DNA from: an uncultured Acidovorax sp.
Lineage (GTDB): Bacteria; Pseudomonadota; Gammaproteobacteria; Burkholderiales; Burkholderiaceae_C
NCBI GenBank assembly: GCA_913774625.1
Contig: CAJYHL010000036.1
Location: 62,001 to 126,000 of the forward strand
DNA length: 64,000 bases
Direction: 5' to 3'
Shown: positions 39,898 to 49,420 of the stretch, piece after piece
Position numbering within the stretch: the first letter of the stretch is position 1
Layout of the letters: the number at the start of each line of letters is the position of its first letter
Translations under genes and position numbers: made by a program
Notes under the pieces: model-generated
What the model was told of the DNA's origin: nothing
What the model saw: the letters and a program-made list of their open reading frames with translations, nothing else
The model's database searches: none

Positions 39898-40928
39898 GGT
39901 GACGGATTGTAGGTTCGCCGCCAGCACGCAACCCAGCTGCGGAGCGCATCCGCAATGGCCGGGCCTGCATCCGCCCCTGCTGCAGAGGCTGCGGCGGACC
40001 CGCCCGGCAGGCCCAGCGCCCGCGCGGCAGCGGCCAGCGCCTGCAGCGGATGGCGCGTGTCGATGGGCGGGGCGCCGTGCTGCTTCGACAGCTTTTCGCC
40101 ATCGGCCGCGCGCACCAGCGGCACGTGCAAGTAGCGCGGCGTGGCCAGGCCCAGCGCGGATTGCAGCAGGATCTGGCGCGGCGTGTTGTCGGCCAGGTCT
40201 TCGCCGCGCACGATGTGGGTCACGCCCTGGTCGCCGTCATCGACGACCACGGCCAGCTGGTAGGCCCAGAGACCGTCGGCGCGGCGCAGCACGAAATCGC
40301 CCACCTGCCGGGCCACGTCCTGTGCCTGCAGGCCCAGGCGGCGGTCAGTCCAGTGGACGCCATCGTCTGCGATCGCGGGTCCGCCGGACTCCGTGACGTC
40401 GGCAGGTGCCGGAGCCCTGCCATGCTGAAAGGCGGTTGCCGCGAAGCGCCAGGCCCTGGCCGGCCGGCCCGCCAGCCCTTGCCGGCAGGTGCCGGGGTAG
40501 GGCAGTTCGCTGTGCCGCTCCCGCGTATGGCCGGCCGCGGCCAGCGCGGCTTCGATGTCGCGGCGCGTGCAGGCGCAGGGATAGGCGCGCGCCTGGGCGA
40601 TCAGCCGGTCCAGTGCGGCCTGGTAGCACGCTCCCCGGGCCGATTGCCAGACGGGCGGCTCATCGGGCACCAGGCCGCAGGCGGCCAGCTGCTGCAGGAT
40701 GGTTTCGGCCGCGCCCGGCACGCAGCGGGGCGTGTCGATGTCTTCGATGCGCACCAGCCAGCGCCCGCCGGGTGCGGCGCGCGCGTCGAGCCAGCTCGCC
40801 AGGGCGGCGACCAGCGAGCCCGCATGCAGCGGGCCGGTGGGCGACGGAGCGAAGCGGCCCACGTAGCGACCTGCCGGGGGCCGCGCGGCACGGTCGGAAG
40901 CGGAGGAAGAGGTCGGAACCGGCAGCAA
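39894..40928 (-). CDS. gluQ: Glutamyl-Q tRNA(Asp) synthetase
   Basis: A 344-residue paralogue of the GluRS catalytic domain without the anticodon-binding part, as expected for GluQRS, which glutamylates queuosine at position 34 of tRNA(Asp). The HIGH-equivalent is [14 protein letters not shown] and the KMSKS-equivalent is [10 protein letters not shown]. Zinc-type cysteines are in [12 protein letters not shown] and YPGTCRQG. The C-terminus is short. The stop codon overlaps the trmB GTG start, so two tRNA-modification genes are translationally coupled. Confidence 0.92.
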   Translation of the reverse strand: MLPVPTSSSASDRAARPPAGRYVGRFAPSPTGPLHAGSLVAALASWLDARAAPGGRWLVRIEDIDTPRCVPGAAETILQQLAACGLVPDEPPVWQSARGACYQAALDRLIAQARAYPCACTRRDIEAALAAAGHTRERHSELPYPGTCRQGLAGRPARAWRFAATAFQHGRAPAPADVTESGGPAIADDGVHWTDRRLGLQAQDVARQVGDFVLRRADGLWAYQLAVVVDDGDQGVTHIVRGEDLADNTPRQILLQSALGLATPRYLHVPLVRAADGEKLSKQHGAPPIDTRHPLQALAAAARALGLPGGSAAASAAGADAGPAIADALRSWVACWRRTYNPSP

Positions 40929-40998
40929 GGCGACGGAAACTCAGGATCGAGAAAAAGAAGGAAAGGCGCCGGCCTGGGGTGGCCGGCGCGGCGCGGGT

Positions 40999-42132
40999 TC
41001 AGGCGATGGCGTCCAGCGCCAGTTCCAGCCCGGAAACGAAGGCGTCCTCCAGCCGGTGGCCCAGGCACCAGTCGCCGCACAGGCCGATGCCGGCCGCGGC
41101 GTTCCACAGGTGGCTCCGGCCCAGGGGCTGGCGGGTCTGCGCGTGGCGCCAGCGGCGCACCTCGGCATAGGTCGGCTCGGCGCGGATGCCGGTCACTTCG
41201 GCGAAGCCCTTGAGCAGCTTGGCCAGCACCCGGGCCGCGTCGTCTTCCAGATGCTCGGTGGACCAGTCCGGGCTGGCCTGCACCGTCCAGCGCTCGACCT
41301 GCGTGCGGCCGGGCTTGGACGATTCGCGCGCCAGCCAGGCGATGCGGTGGTGCGTGCTGCGGGCCGCGTTCCACTGCGGTCCGAGCGTGGTCAGGCCCGG
41401 CCGCACGGCCTGGGCGAAGGCCAGCATCAGCGTCCAGCAGGGGGCGATGGCCACGGCCTGCAGGGCCTGGCCATCGGCGGCCGGCAGGTCGATGCCGGAG
41501 GATTGCAGCAAGGCGGCGGCGGCGGGCGCGGGCTGGCTCAGCAGCACGGCATCGAAGCCGGCATGCACGTGGACTGAGCCGTCGAGCGCGCCGGTGCGCA
41601 CCTGCCAGCCGCCGGGGCGCAGCGGGTCGGCCTCGATGGCCACGGCCCGCGTGCCGGCCAGCAGCCGGCCGGCCTGCATCAGCGGCTGGGCCCAGGCGGC
41701 GACCAGCGCCTCCATGCCGGGCGCGGCCACCCAGTGGGCCTCGCCGGGCGGAGGCGAGGCGGCGGCCACGCGGCCGGCGGCGTCCAGCACGCGCACGGTG
41801 TTGGCGCTCCAGGGGCGGCACAGGCCGGGGACGGTGTCCAGAGCCTGCCGGAAGCGCGCATCGCGCACGGTGAAGTACTGGGCCCCGGTATCGAAGCCGC
41901 CGAAGGGCGATTCGAGCGTGGCGGTGCGGCCGCCGGGGCGGGACGATTTCTCGAACACCGTCACCTCGTGCCCGGCCTGCACCAGCGTGCGCGCGCAGGC
42001 CACGCCGGCCATGCCGGCGCCGATGACGGCGAAGCGGCGCGGCGCCGGGGCGTCTGCGGCGCTGGACGCTGCCTGAGCGTCCGGCTCGGAGCTTCGCAGC
42101 CGGCGCTGTGATCGGGGAACGGAAGAACGCAT
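40999..42132 (-). CDS. Renalase-like FAD/NAD(P)-dependent amine oxidase
   Basis: A 377-residue flavoprotein. An Arg/Ser/Ala-rich lead of about 32 residues precedes the FAD fold (RFAVIGAGMAGVACARTLVQ), then GHEVTVFEKSSRPGGRTATL and FDTGAQYFTVRD, typical of the renalase/amine oxidase group. The C-terminus has GIGLCGDWCLGHRLEDAFVS, the second FAD contact. Bacterial renalases oxidise isomeric forms of NAD(P)H; whether this one does is untested. It may start at a later codon. It lies upstream of gluQ on the same strand. Confidence 0.85.
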   Translation of the reverse strand: MRSSVPRSQRRLRSSEPDAQAASSAADAPAPRRFAVIGAGMAGVACARTLVQAGHEVTVFEKSSRPGGRTATLESPFGGFDTGAQYFTVRDARFRQALDTVPGLCRPWSANTVRVLDAAGRVAAASPPPGEAHWVAAPGMEALVAAWAQPLMQAGRLLAGTRAVAIEADPLRPGGWQVRTGALDGSVHVHAGFDAVLLSQPAPAAAALLQSSGIDLPAADGQALQAVAIAPCWTLMLAFAQAVRPGLTTLGPQWNAARSTHHRIAWLARESSKPGRTQVERWTVQASPDWSTEHLEDDAARVLAKLLKGFAEVTGIRAEPTYAEVRRWRHAQTRQPLGRSHLWNAAAGIGLCGDWCLGHRLEDAFVSGLELALDAIA

Positions 42133-42257
42133 GGAAGGCCCTTTCAGTGCAATCGATGGTGTGGGCAGCGCCGGCGGTGGCGCGCACGCTGCGTGGCTGT
42201 CACTCTACACGCGCCGCAGCGGCGGCGGGCGGGTGGCAACCCGCGGGCCGAGGCCGA

Positions 42258-43196
42258 TCAGAGCGGCTGGTGGTTCTCCAGCAGCGCCCGGCGCGTGGCG
42301 GGCTTGCGCTGCTGCTCCAGCCACCACTGCAGCGCCTGTCCCGGCACCGAATGGCCCGGGCCGCCCCAGGCGTAATGCAGCCGCACGGTGCGCGCGGACC
42401 GTGCCACGGCGCGCACCACCAGCCGGCCGGCAGCCACATGGGCCCGCGCCATCGGCTCGGGCAGGAAGCCGCCACCCAGCCCGCGCAGCAGCGCCTGCAC
42501 CTTGGCCTGCATGGTGTCCACGGTGAGCACGTCCTGCCCGCCCAGGATGCCCATGGTCACGCTGCCCTTCTTGGCCGAGTCGGCCACGGCGATCACCCGG
42601 TGTTCGCGCAGTTCCGCATCGCTCAAGGCATGGGTGCCCCGGCCCAGCGGATGGTGCGGCGCCACCACGAAATCGAACAGCATGTCGCCCAGCATTTCCT
42701 GCTGCAGCCCGGCCACGGTGCCGGGGTTGACGGCCACGCCCAGCGCCAGGTCGGCATGCCCGGCGGTCAGCGACTCCAGCGTGCCCGACAGGATGCCGTC
42801 GCGCAGCTTGAGCCGCGTGGGGGGCGACAGCGCGTAGAAGGCCTCGACCAGCTCCAGCACCGTGGTGGGGGAGATCACCCCGTCGATGGACAGGGTCAGC
42901 TGCGGTTCCCAGCCCGTGCCCACGCGGCGCACGCGGTGGGCCACGGCCTCCACGTCGTTCAGCAGGCGGGCACCTTCGCGCAGCAGTTCGGCGCCGGCTT
43001 CGGTGGGGCGGGCCTGGCGGGCGCTGCGGTCGAAGAGCAGCACGTCCAGCGCATCCTCGATCTGGCGCACGCGGTAGGTGAGGGCGCTGGGCACCAGGCC
43101 CAGCTGGCGCGCCGCGGCCGCGAAGCTGCCCGAGCTGGCGATCACCTGCAGCATGAACAGATGTTCGGGCGTGAGGACGTCGCGGGCTTTTTGCAT
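42258..43196 (-). CDS. LysR-family regulator divergent from flavodoxin-like gene
   Basis: A 312-residue LysR protein. The helix-turn-helix covers about 9-66 (LFMLQVIASSGSFAAAARQL, VPSALTYRVRQIEDALDV). The effector domain follows, with a SAKKGSVTMGILGGQDVLTV segment. It is divergent from a WrbA-like flavoprotein and pirin gene. A perfect LysR-type palindrome lies 16 bases before its start codon, so it probably controls that pair and itself, perhaps in response to quinones or redox stress (inference). Confidence 0.9.
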   Translation of the reverse strand: MQKARDVLTPEHLFMLQVIASSGSFAAAARQLGLVPSALTYRVRQIEDALDVLLFDRSARQARPTEAGAELLREGARLLNDVEAVAHRVRRVGTGWEPQLTLSIDGVISPTTVLELVEAFYALSPPTRLKLRDGILSGTLESLTAGHADLALGVAVNPGTVAGLQQEMLGDMLFDFVVAPHHPLGRGTHALSDAELREHRVIAVADSAKKGSVTMGILGGQDVLTVDTMQAKVQALLRGLGGGFLPEPMARAHVAAGRLVVRAVARSARTVRLHYAWGGPGHSVPGQALQWWLEQQRKPATRRALLENHQPL

Positions 43197-43211
43197 GGTG
43201 GGTCGATCCTA

Positions 43212-43228
43212 ATTCAATCTGTTTGAAT
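43212..43228. promoter_or_regulatory. LysR-type operator palindrome
   Basis: ATTCAA-N5-TTGAAT is a perfect inverted repeat and includes the T-N11-A pattern (T43214, A43226) of LysR binding sites. It lies in the 165-bp gap between the LysR gene and the divergent flavodoxin-like gene, close to the LysR start, where autoregulatory sites are usual. Confidence 0.6.
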
Positions 43229-43361
43229 GATGACTTCAAGCCGCCTGCGCGCGCGGAGCTCCATGCCGGGCTACGCTGCGGATTGCAGGGGGCCGCGTGC
43301 CTGCCGCACGGCACTCCATCCTCGTTCCAACCATCATCTTTTCCCTGAGAGAGCACACACC

Positions 43362-43916
43362 ATGGCAAACATCGTCGTCGTCTTCCATTCCGGCTATGGC
43401 CATACCCAGCGCGTCGCCCAAGTGGTGGCCGAAGGTGCGGGCGCCAGCCTGCTGGCCATCGATGCCGAGGGCGAACTGCCCGAAGGCGGCTGGGAGCAAC
43501 TCGCCGCCGCCGACGCCATCGTGCTGGGCACGCCGACCTACATGGGTGGGCCGAGCTGGCAGTTCAAGAAGTTCGCCGACGCCTCGTCCAAGGTCTGGTT
43601 CAGCCGCGGCTGGCAGGACAAGCTGTTCGCCGGCTTCACCAACAGCGCCAGCCTGAACGGCGACAAGGGCTCCACGCTGGCCTATCTGCAGACGCTGGCT
43701 TCGCAGCACGGCGGCCTGTGGATCAGCCTGGGCCAGCTGCCTGCCAACAGCAAGGCAGCCACGCGCAGCCAGCCCAACAACCTGGGCGGCTCGGTCGGCC
43801 TGCTGGTGCAGTCGCCCTCGGATGCCAGCGCCGCCGAAATCCACCAGGGCGACCTGGACACGGCCAAGCTCTTCGGCCAGCGCGTGGCGGCCGTCACGGC
43901 CCGCCTGGCAGGCTGA
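43362..43916 (+). CDS. WrbA-like flavodoxin-family NAD(P)H oxidoreductase
   Basis: A 184-residue flavodoxin-fold protein. The FMN phosphate loop is VVFHSGYGHTQRVAQ, followed by IVLGTPTYMGGPSWQFKKF and SASLNGDKGSTL, as in the NAD(P)H:quinone oxidoreductase branch near WrbA. It lacks the long WrbA insertion, so I give no symbol. It should reduce quinones by two electrons in the cytoplasm. It is 15 bp upstream of the pirin gene, likely one transcript. Confidence 0.88.
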   Translation: MANIVVVFHSGYGHTQRVAQVVAEGAGASLLAIDAEGELPEGGWEQLAAADAIVLGTPTYMGGPSWQFKKFADASSKVWFSRGWQDKLFAGFTNSASLNGDKGSTLAYLQTLASQHGGLWISLGQLPANSKAATRSQPNNLGGSVGLLVQSPSDASAAEIHQGDLDTAKLFGQRVAAVTARLAG

Positions 43917-43931
43917 CCGGCGCGTACCGCC

Positions 43932-44855
43932 ATGAGCGCCGCGCCACCGACCGCAGCTACATCCGCATCCGCTGCCGCGCTGCGGCTTTCGGGCCACGAA
44001 AAGGACCTGGGCGGCGGCTTCACCGTGCGCCGGCTGCTGCCGGCGCTGCAGCTGCGCTCGGTGGGCCCCTTCGTCTTCTTCGACCATTTCGGGCCGGTGG
44101 CGGTGGAGCCCCAGGACGAGTACGACGTGCGGCCGCATCCGCACATCGGCCTGGCGACGGTGACCTACCTTTTTGAGGGCGCGATCATGCACCGCGACAG
44201 CCTGGGCTCCGCGCAGCAGATCGAGCCCGGCGCCATCAACTGGATGACGGCCGGGCGGGGCATCGTGCATTCAGAGCGCCGGCCCGAGGCGCTGGCCCGG
44301 CGCAGCTACGTGAACCACGGCATCCAGCTGTGGGCCGCGCTGCCGGCGGCTGCGGAAGACTGCGCGCCGTCCTTCGTCCACACTCCGGCGGCCGACATTC
44401 CCGAGTGGTCCCAGAAAGGCGCGCGGGTGCGCGTGCTGGTGGGCGATGCCTTCGGCTGCCGCTCGCCGGTCGCCACGCTGGCTCCTGCGCTCTACCTGGA
44501 CGTGCAGCTGCAGCCCGGCGCATCGCTGGCGCTGCCGCCGCTGGCGCAGCAGATGGCACTCTATCCGGTGGATGCCGACCTCTGGCTGGGAGGAGAGCTG
44601 CTGCCCGCCCACACCCTGGCCACGCTCGCGCCCGGCCAGGTCACGGCGCTGCGCGCGACGGAAGGCCGGGCGGTGCGCTGCATGGTGATCGGCGGCGATC
44701 CGCTGGACGGACCCCGCCACCTGTGGTGGAACTTCGTTTCGAGCAGCAAGGACCGCATCGTCCAGGCCGCGCAGGCCTGGGAGGATCAGTCCATGGGCCG
44801 CGTGCCGGGCGAGACGGAATGGATCCCGCTGCCGCCCCGGCGCTTCAAGCCCTGA
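43932..44855 (+). CDS. Pirin-family protein
   Basis: A 307-residue bicupin. The N-terminal cupin has the metal motif DVRPHPHIGLATVTYLFEG, the pirin signature with two His, and MTAGRGIVHSER with the third. The C-terminal cupin is QLQPGASLALPPLAQQMALY onward. Some bacterial pirins are quercetinases, others affect pyruvate dehydrogenase; the activity here is open. Coupling to a quinone reductase-like gene suggests an oxidative or phenolic-compound role. Confidence 0.9.
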   Translation: MSAAPPTAATSASAAALRLSGHEKDLGGGFTVRRLLPALQLRSVGPFVFFDHFGPVAVEPQDEYDVRPHPHIGLATVTYLFEGAIMHRDSLGSAQQIEPGAINWMTAGRGIVHSERRPEALARRSYVNHGIQLWAALPAAAEDCAPSFVHTPAADIPEWSQKGARVRVLVGDAFGCRSPVATLAPALYLDVQLQPGASLALPPLAQQMALYPVDADLWLGGELLPAHTLATLAPGQVTALRATEGRAVRCMVIGGDPLDGPRHLWWNFVSSSKDRIVQAAQAWEDQSMGRVPGETEWIPLPPRRFKP

Positions 44856-44871
44856 CTTGGGTGCCTGGCAG

Positions 44872-45648
44872 TCAACTGCCGGCTGCGGCGTCCCTGGCAG
44901 GGTTGGCCGACAGGTCGGTCTCCAGCACGCGCCGCTCGTCGAACACGAAGCAGCCGCCCTGGTAGTGGGCGCCATCGGTCAGCTCGAAGTACTTGAGGAT
45001 GCCGCCTTCGAGCTGATAGACATGTTCCAGCCCTTCCTCGCGCATCAGGATGGCGGCCTTCTCGCAGCGGATGCCGCCCGTGCAGAAGCTCACCACCGTC
45101 TTGCCGGCCAGTTCGGCCTTGTGCTCGCGCAGCGCGGGCGGGAACTGCGTGAACTTGTCGATACGCCAGTCGATGGCACCCTCGAAGGTGCCGTGGTCCA
45201 CCTCGAAGGCATTGCGCGTGTCCAGCGTCACCACCGGGCGGCCTTCGTCGTCGTGGCCGGCTTCCAGCCAGCGGCGCAGCGTGAGCGGGTCCACCGCCGG
45301 AGCGCGCCCCCCCGCGGGGCGGATGGCCGGGTGGTCCATGCGGATGATCTCCCGCTTGACCTTGACCAGCATCTTGCGGAAGGGCTGGCTGTCCGACCAG
45401 CTTTCCTTGGGCTCCAGCGGGGCGAAGCGCGCGTCTTCTTCCTTCAGGGCGGCGATGAAGCCACGCACCGCTTCGGCCGGGCCGGCGAGGAAGAGGTTGA
45501 TGCCTTCCTCAGCCAGCAGGATGGTGCCCTTCAGGCCCCTCTCCAGGGCGCGCTCCAGCAGCCGGGGCTGCAGCACGTCGGCGTCCGGCAGGGGGACGAA
45601 AAGATAGCTCGAAATGTTGAGAACGTTGTTCACGGCAGACAAAGGCAA
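44872..45648 (-). CDS. trhO: tRNA uridine(34) hydroxylase TrhO (rhodanese-like)
   Basis: A 258-residue YceA/TrhO protein that makes 5-hydroxyuridine at tRNA position 34 using oxygen. The N-terminal acylphosphatase-like domain has [19 protein letters not shown]; the rhodanese domain has the active Cys in [18 protein letters not shown] and ends [15 protein letters not shown]. The start at 45648 may be a few residues long, since a GTG codon ([12 protein letters not shown]) also fits. The gene converges on the pirin gene. Confidence 0.9.
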   Translation of the reverse strand: MPLSAVNNVLNISSYLFVPLPDADVLQPRLLERALERGLKGTILLAEEGINLFLAGPAEAVRGFIAALKEEDARFAPLEPKESWSDSQPFRKMLVKVKREIIRMDHPAIRPAGGRAPAVDPLTLRRWLEAGHDDEGRPVVTLDTRNAFEVDHGTFEGAIDWRIDKFTQFPPALREHKAELAGKTVVSFCTGGIRCEKAAILMREEGLEHVYQLEGGILKYFELTDGAHYQGGCFVFDERRVLETDLSANPARDAAAGS

Positions 45649-45750
45649 ATGGGCAGTCGCGGCGAAGGCGCCCGGCCCTGCGCAGCGGCCGGGCCATGCC
45701 GGGGCATGCGCGCCGCGCGACCGGGCCCTCGCGGGCCGGCCGCGAAGGGG

Positions 45751-46599
45751 TCACGAGGCGGGCGTCAGCAGCGTCGATTCGATCTTGTTGGCCAGCTGGG
45801 CGATCGCCAGGGCGGCCGGGCAGCCGGGCATCTGCAGCAGCAGCAGCTGGCGGCGCATGACGGCATTGCGCACCGACGGGTCGGCGGGAATGTCGCCCAT
45901 GTGCAAGAGGCGCATGGGGCGGCCCGATTCGGTGCTGACGAAGCGGTCCAGCACCTGCTGCAGCTGGCTGGTGATGGCGCGGCCGTCGCCCGGGCGGGCG
46001 GCCTGGTTCACGATCATGCGCACGTGCTGGCGCTTTTGCTGCGTGGCCATCACCTTGATGGCCGCATAGGCGTCGGTGAGCGAGGTGGGCTCGGGCGTGG
46101 CCACGATCAGGACCTCGGAGGCCAGCGAGATCGAGAACAGCACCACGTCGGAGATGCCGGCGCCGGTGTCCAGCAGCACCACGTCGTAGCGTGGCGCCAG
46201 CGTCTGCAGCACCTGCATGAACTGGTTGCGCACCTCGGGCGTGAGGCGCGAATACTCGACCATGCCCGAGCCGGCCAGCACGGCGGAGAAACCGCCGGGC
46301 GCCTCGATCACGGCGTCTTCCAGCTGGGCCTTGCCCGTGAAGACGTCGTGCAGCGTGATCTTGGGATGCAGGTTCAGCACCACGTCCAGGTTGGCCAGGC
46401 CCAGGTCGGCGTCGAGCACCAGCACGCGCTGGCCGCGGCGGGTCAGCGCGGCCGCCAGATTGGCGGACACGAAGGTCTTGCCCACGCCACCTTTGCCGCT
46501 GGTGATGGCGATGATGCGGGCGCCTCCGGGCTGCTTGCCCGTGTTGGAAGCGGACAGGCCTGCAGAGGCGGCGTTTTGGGGGGACAGCGCGTCGGTCAT
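45751..46599 (-). CDS. MinD/FlhG-like P-loop ATPase
   Basis: A 282-residue MinD/ParA-superfamily ATPase. The deviant Walker A motif is TSGKGGVGKTF (Lys36, Lys41), with VLVLDADLGLANLDVVL and DVVLLDTGAGISDVVLFS as the other nucleotide motifs. It is most like FlhG/FleN, which limit flagellar number. It lacks an obvious membrane-targeting amphipathic tail, and no flhF or flagellar genes are adjacent. It lies 10 bp downstream of a GGDEF gene, so its role may be linked to c-di-GMP. Confidence 0.85.
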   Translation of the reverse strand: MTDALSPQNAASAGLSASNTGKQPGGARIIAITSGKGGVGKTFVSANLAAALTRRGQRVLVLDADLGLANLDVVLNLHPKITLHDVFTGKAQLEDAVIEAPGGFSAVLAGSGMVEYSRLTPEVRNQFMQVLQTLAPRYDVVLLDTGAGISDVVLFSISLASEVLIVATPEPTSLTDAYAAIKVMATQQKRQHVRMIVNQAARPGDGRAITSQLQQVLDRFVSTESGRPMRLLHMGDIPADPSVRNAVMRRQLLLLQMPGCPAALAIAQLANKIESTLLTPAS

Positions 46600-46609
46600 C
46601 TCTGGGCTT

Positions 46610-47383
46610 TCAATAGGCGCTGCCTGTGGAGGAATCCAATGGCGGAGGCACGTCGCCCCAGCCGGCGGGTGTGTAGAGGGGCCCGAACAACAGGCTCTTT
46701 TCTTCTGCGGTCACGGTGCTGTCGGGTTGGTCTTCGATACTGACTCGATTGCGTCCGCCGACTTTGGCCTTGTAGAGCTGGGCATCGGCCCGCTCCGTCC
46801 ACAGCAGCGTCGTGCTGCGGATCCATTGCAGTGCAAAGGCTCCGCCGATGCTGATGGTGACTCTCAACTCCACGGTGGACGAAATCGGAATGGGCGTGCT
46901 CTCGACTGCCTGCCGGATGCGTTCCGCCACGGCCAGGCCGAAGCCCGCATGGCAGGCCGGCAGGACCACGGCGAATTCCTCGCCGCCGTAGCGGGCCAGG
47001 GTGTCCATGGGGCGCACGCAGGCATCCAGCGTGCGCGCGACGGACTGCAGAACCATGTCGCCGGCCATGTGGCCGTAGGTGTCGTTGACGCGCTTGAAGT
47101 TGTCGATGTCGAGCATCAGCAGCAAGGCGGATTCGCCCGAGCGCGTGACGCGGTCGATTTCCCTCTCCAGCACCGTCCGGAAATGCCGGCGGTTGGCCAG
47201 CCCGGTGAGCGGATCTTTCAGAGACAGCTCGCACAGGCAGTCGATGAGGCTCTGCAGGTAGTTGGCGGGGCTGTCCGAGCGCAACGCCGCCTCGGAGCCC
47301 ATCGATTGCACCACGAGAGCATGTGCCGTCGAGAGTCGCAGATCGTTCAAATGGACAGTGTTATGAGGCACGGATTCGGTCAC
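46610..47383 (-). CDS. Diguanylate cyclase (GGEEF) paired with MinD-like ATPase
   Basis: A 257-residue soluble protein with a short N-terminal region (about 1-50) and a GGDEF domain. It has the active motif GGEEF (RYGGEEFAVVLP) and, five residues earlier, the RPMD inhibitory site. DPLTGLANRRHF and SIGGAFA are family marks. The C-terminal tail (PLYTPAGWGDVPPPLDSSTG) is Pro-rich. It is probably co-transcribed with the ATPase that follows after 10 bp. No sensor domain is recognisable. Confidence 0.88.
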   Translation of the reverse strand: MTESVPHNTVHLNDLRLSTAHALVVQSMGSEAALRSDSPANYLQSLIDCLCELSLKDPLTGLANRRHFRTVLEREIDRVTRSGESALLLMLDIDNFKRVNDTYGHMAGDMVLQSVARTLDACVRPMDTLARYGGEEFAVVLPACHAGFGLAVAERIRQAVESTPIPISSTVELRVTISIGGAFALQWIRSTTLLWTERADAQLYKAKVGGRNRVSIEDQPDSTVTAEEKSLLFGPLYTPAGWGDVPPPLDSSTGSAY

Positions 47384-47510
47384 GAAATGGCGGGCTGCAG
47401 CAGGGAACAGTCAGAGTGGCCCCAGTGTATCAGTGTGTTGCTTGCATGGTCATGCCCGGGATGTCAGCCAGCGCCGCTTTGCGCAGCCGCCGCGCGCGTT
47501 CTCCGCATCC

Positions 47511-49196
47511 TCAGTCGCCTGCCCCCAGATGCGCCAGCGCCGCCAGCGCTTCCGCATCGGTGCGGTAGAGGCTCAGGTGCGAGCCGGGCTCCAGCAGTCC
47601 GGCGCGGCGCAGCACCTGTTCGGCCGGCAGCTTCAGCCCGCTCACATGCAAGCGCCCGCCACGGCCCAGCGCCAGGGCCAGCAGCCGGGCGAAGGTTTCG
47701 GTGCCGGTGACATCCACGCGGTTGATGGGTAGCGCGAACAGGCAGATGTGCCGCACGTCGGCATGCCGGGCCAAGTGCTCCGCTACGCGCCGCTCCAGCG
47801 CTGCGGCCGAGGCGAAGTCCAGCTCCGCGTCCATGCGCAGCGCCAGCAGGCCCGGCGCGAGCGGCGGCAACTGCCACAGGTGGCGGTCGCGCAGGCTGCC
47901 GTCCGGATGCATACCGACCTCGATGATGCGCGGATGCAGGCGCTGGTAGAGGAAATGCGCCAGGCTCATGAAGATGCCGGCCAGGACGCCCCAGTACATG
48001 CGCGGCGCGGTGGCCAGCGTCAGCGCGAAGGTGACGCCGCCGATGGCCGCCTCCACCCGGGAGATGCGCGCCAGCCGCCACATGCCGGCGGGCTTGATGA
48101 GGCTGGTCACGGCCGTCACCACCACGGCCGCGAGCACCGACTGCGGCACATGATAGAGCGCGGGCGTGAGCCAGAGCAGCGCGGCCAGCACCAGCAGCAG
48201 CGCGAAGAGCGTGGCCCAGCCGCTTTTGGCGCCCGCATACAGATTGATGGCCGAGCGAGAGAACGATGCGCTGGTGGCGAAGCTGCCGCACAGGCCCGAA
48301 CTGATCTTGGCCATGCCGTGGGCGATGAGGTCCTGGTTCTCGTCCCAGCGTGTACCGGCCTTGCCGTGTTCCACCTTGGCGCTGGAGGCGGTTTCCAGGA
48401 AGCTCACCAGCGTGACGACCAGCACCGGCAGCAGCAACTCGCCGAATTCGTCCCACGACAGCCATTCCGGCCAGTACGGCGAGGGGAGGCCTGCCGGCAG
48501 ATGTCCGACCACCGCGCCGTGCGCGTCGGCATAGCCCAGCTGCCAGCTGAGCGCCGCCGCGGCGGCCACCATGACGATCGCGGCCGGAAAGCTGGGCCGC
48601 CAGCGCCGCGCCAGCATCAGCAGGGCCAGCGCGCCCAGGCCGAAGGCCAGGGCCGTGGGGTCGAAGTGATGGATGGACGGGCTGACCCAGACTGCATGCC
48701 AGGTGGTGCGCAGGCCCAGCAGCGCGGGCAGCTGCGAGGCCAGGATGAGCAGGGCCGCTGCCTGGGTGAAGCCGTTGAGCACCGGCGAGGTGACCAGATT
48801 GAGCAGCCAGCCGAAGCGGAAGACTCCCAGCGCCAGCTGCACCAGGCCCGACAGGATGGCCATCCACGCCGCCAGGGCCACCCACTGGGCGCTGCCGGGC
48901 TCCGCCATGCCGGTGAGCGAGGCTCCGATCAGCAGCGCCGTGAGCGCCGTCGGTCCCACGCCGAGCCGCGTCGATGAGCTCCATAGCACGGCCACCAGTG
49001 CCGGCACCAGGGATGCGTAGATGCCGGTCACCAGCGGCATGCCGGCCAGCGCTGCATAGGCCACGCCCTGGGGGATCAGCATCAGCCCCACGGTCATGCC
49101 GGCCCAGAAGTCGCCTGCGAGCAGGGCGCGGGTGGGCCGGGGCCAGGCGAGGAACGGGAACCAGCGCGACAGTGCCGCCATGCGAGGGGAGGTCAT
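47511..49196 (-). CDS. SulP-family anion permease with STAS domain
   Basis: A 561-residue SulP transporter. About 10-12 membrane segments (about 28-430) include DFWAGMTVGLMLIPQGVAYA and GIYASLVPALVAVLWSSSTR at the start. A C-terminal STAS domain follows (about 440-555; ALRMDAELDFASAAALERRV, HICLFALPINRVDVTGTETF). The family moves sulfate, bicarbonate or dicarboxylates; the substrate is not readable here. Divergent from the BON lipoprotein gene with 224 bp between. Confidence 0.9.
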   Translation of the reverse strand: MTSPRMAALSRWFPFLAWPRPTRALLAGDFWAGMTVGLMLIPQGVAYAALAGMPLVTGIYASLVPALVAVLWSSSTRLGVGPTALTALLIGASLTGMAEPGSAQWVALAAWMAILSGLVQLALGVFRFGWLLNLVTSPVLNGFTQAAALLILASQLPALLGLRTTWHAVWVSPSIHHFDPTALAFGLGALALLMLARRWRPSFPAAIVMVAAAAALSWQLGYADAHGAVVGHLPAGLPSPYWPEWLSWDEFGELLLPVLVVTLVSFLETASSAKVEHGKAGTRWDENQDLIAHGMAKISSGLCGSFATSASFSRSAINLYAGAKSGWATLFALLLVLAALLWLTPALYHVPQSVLAAVVVTAVTSLIKPAGMWRLARISRVEAAIGGVTFALTLATAPRMYWGVLAGIFMSLAHFLYQRLHPRIIEVGMHPDGSLRDRHLWQLPPLAPGLLALRMDAELDFASAAALERRVAEHLARHADVRHICLFALPINRVDVTGTETFARLLALALGRGGRLHVSGLKLPAEQVLRRAGLLEPGSHLSLYRTDAEALAALAHLGAGD

Positions 49197-49420
49197 CGGG
49201 CGATTGTCGCGCCTGCCTGCCGGCTTTTGCTCGGATGATGCGGGCGAAGCCGAACAGATTCCCAGCGCGGAGCATCGCGGGGATTTGTTCCGCTTCGCAC
49301 GGGCGCCCGCGTGCAGCTTTGTGCTTTGTCCTACGGAGGCTTCGGCAGGCTCCGACCCGGCGTGGCAGGTGCGGGGGCCTACAGTCCGTCCGTCACTTTC
49401 AGCCGTCCAAGGAGACCACC

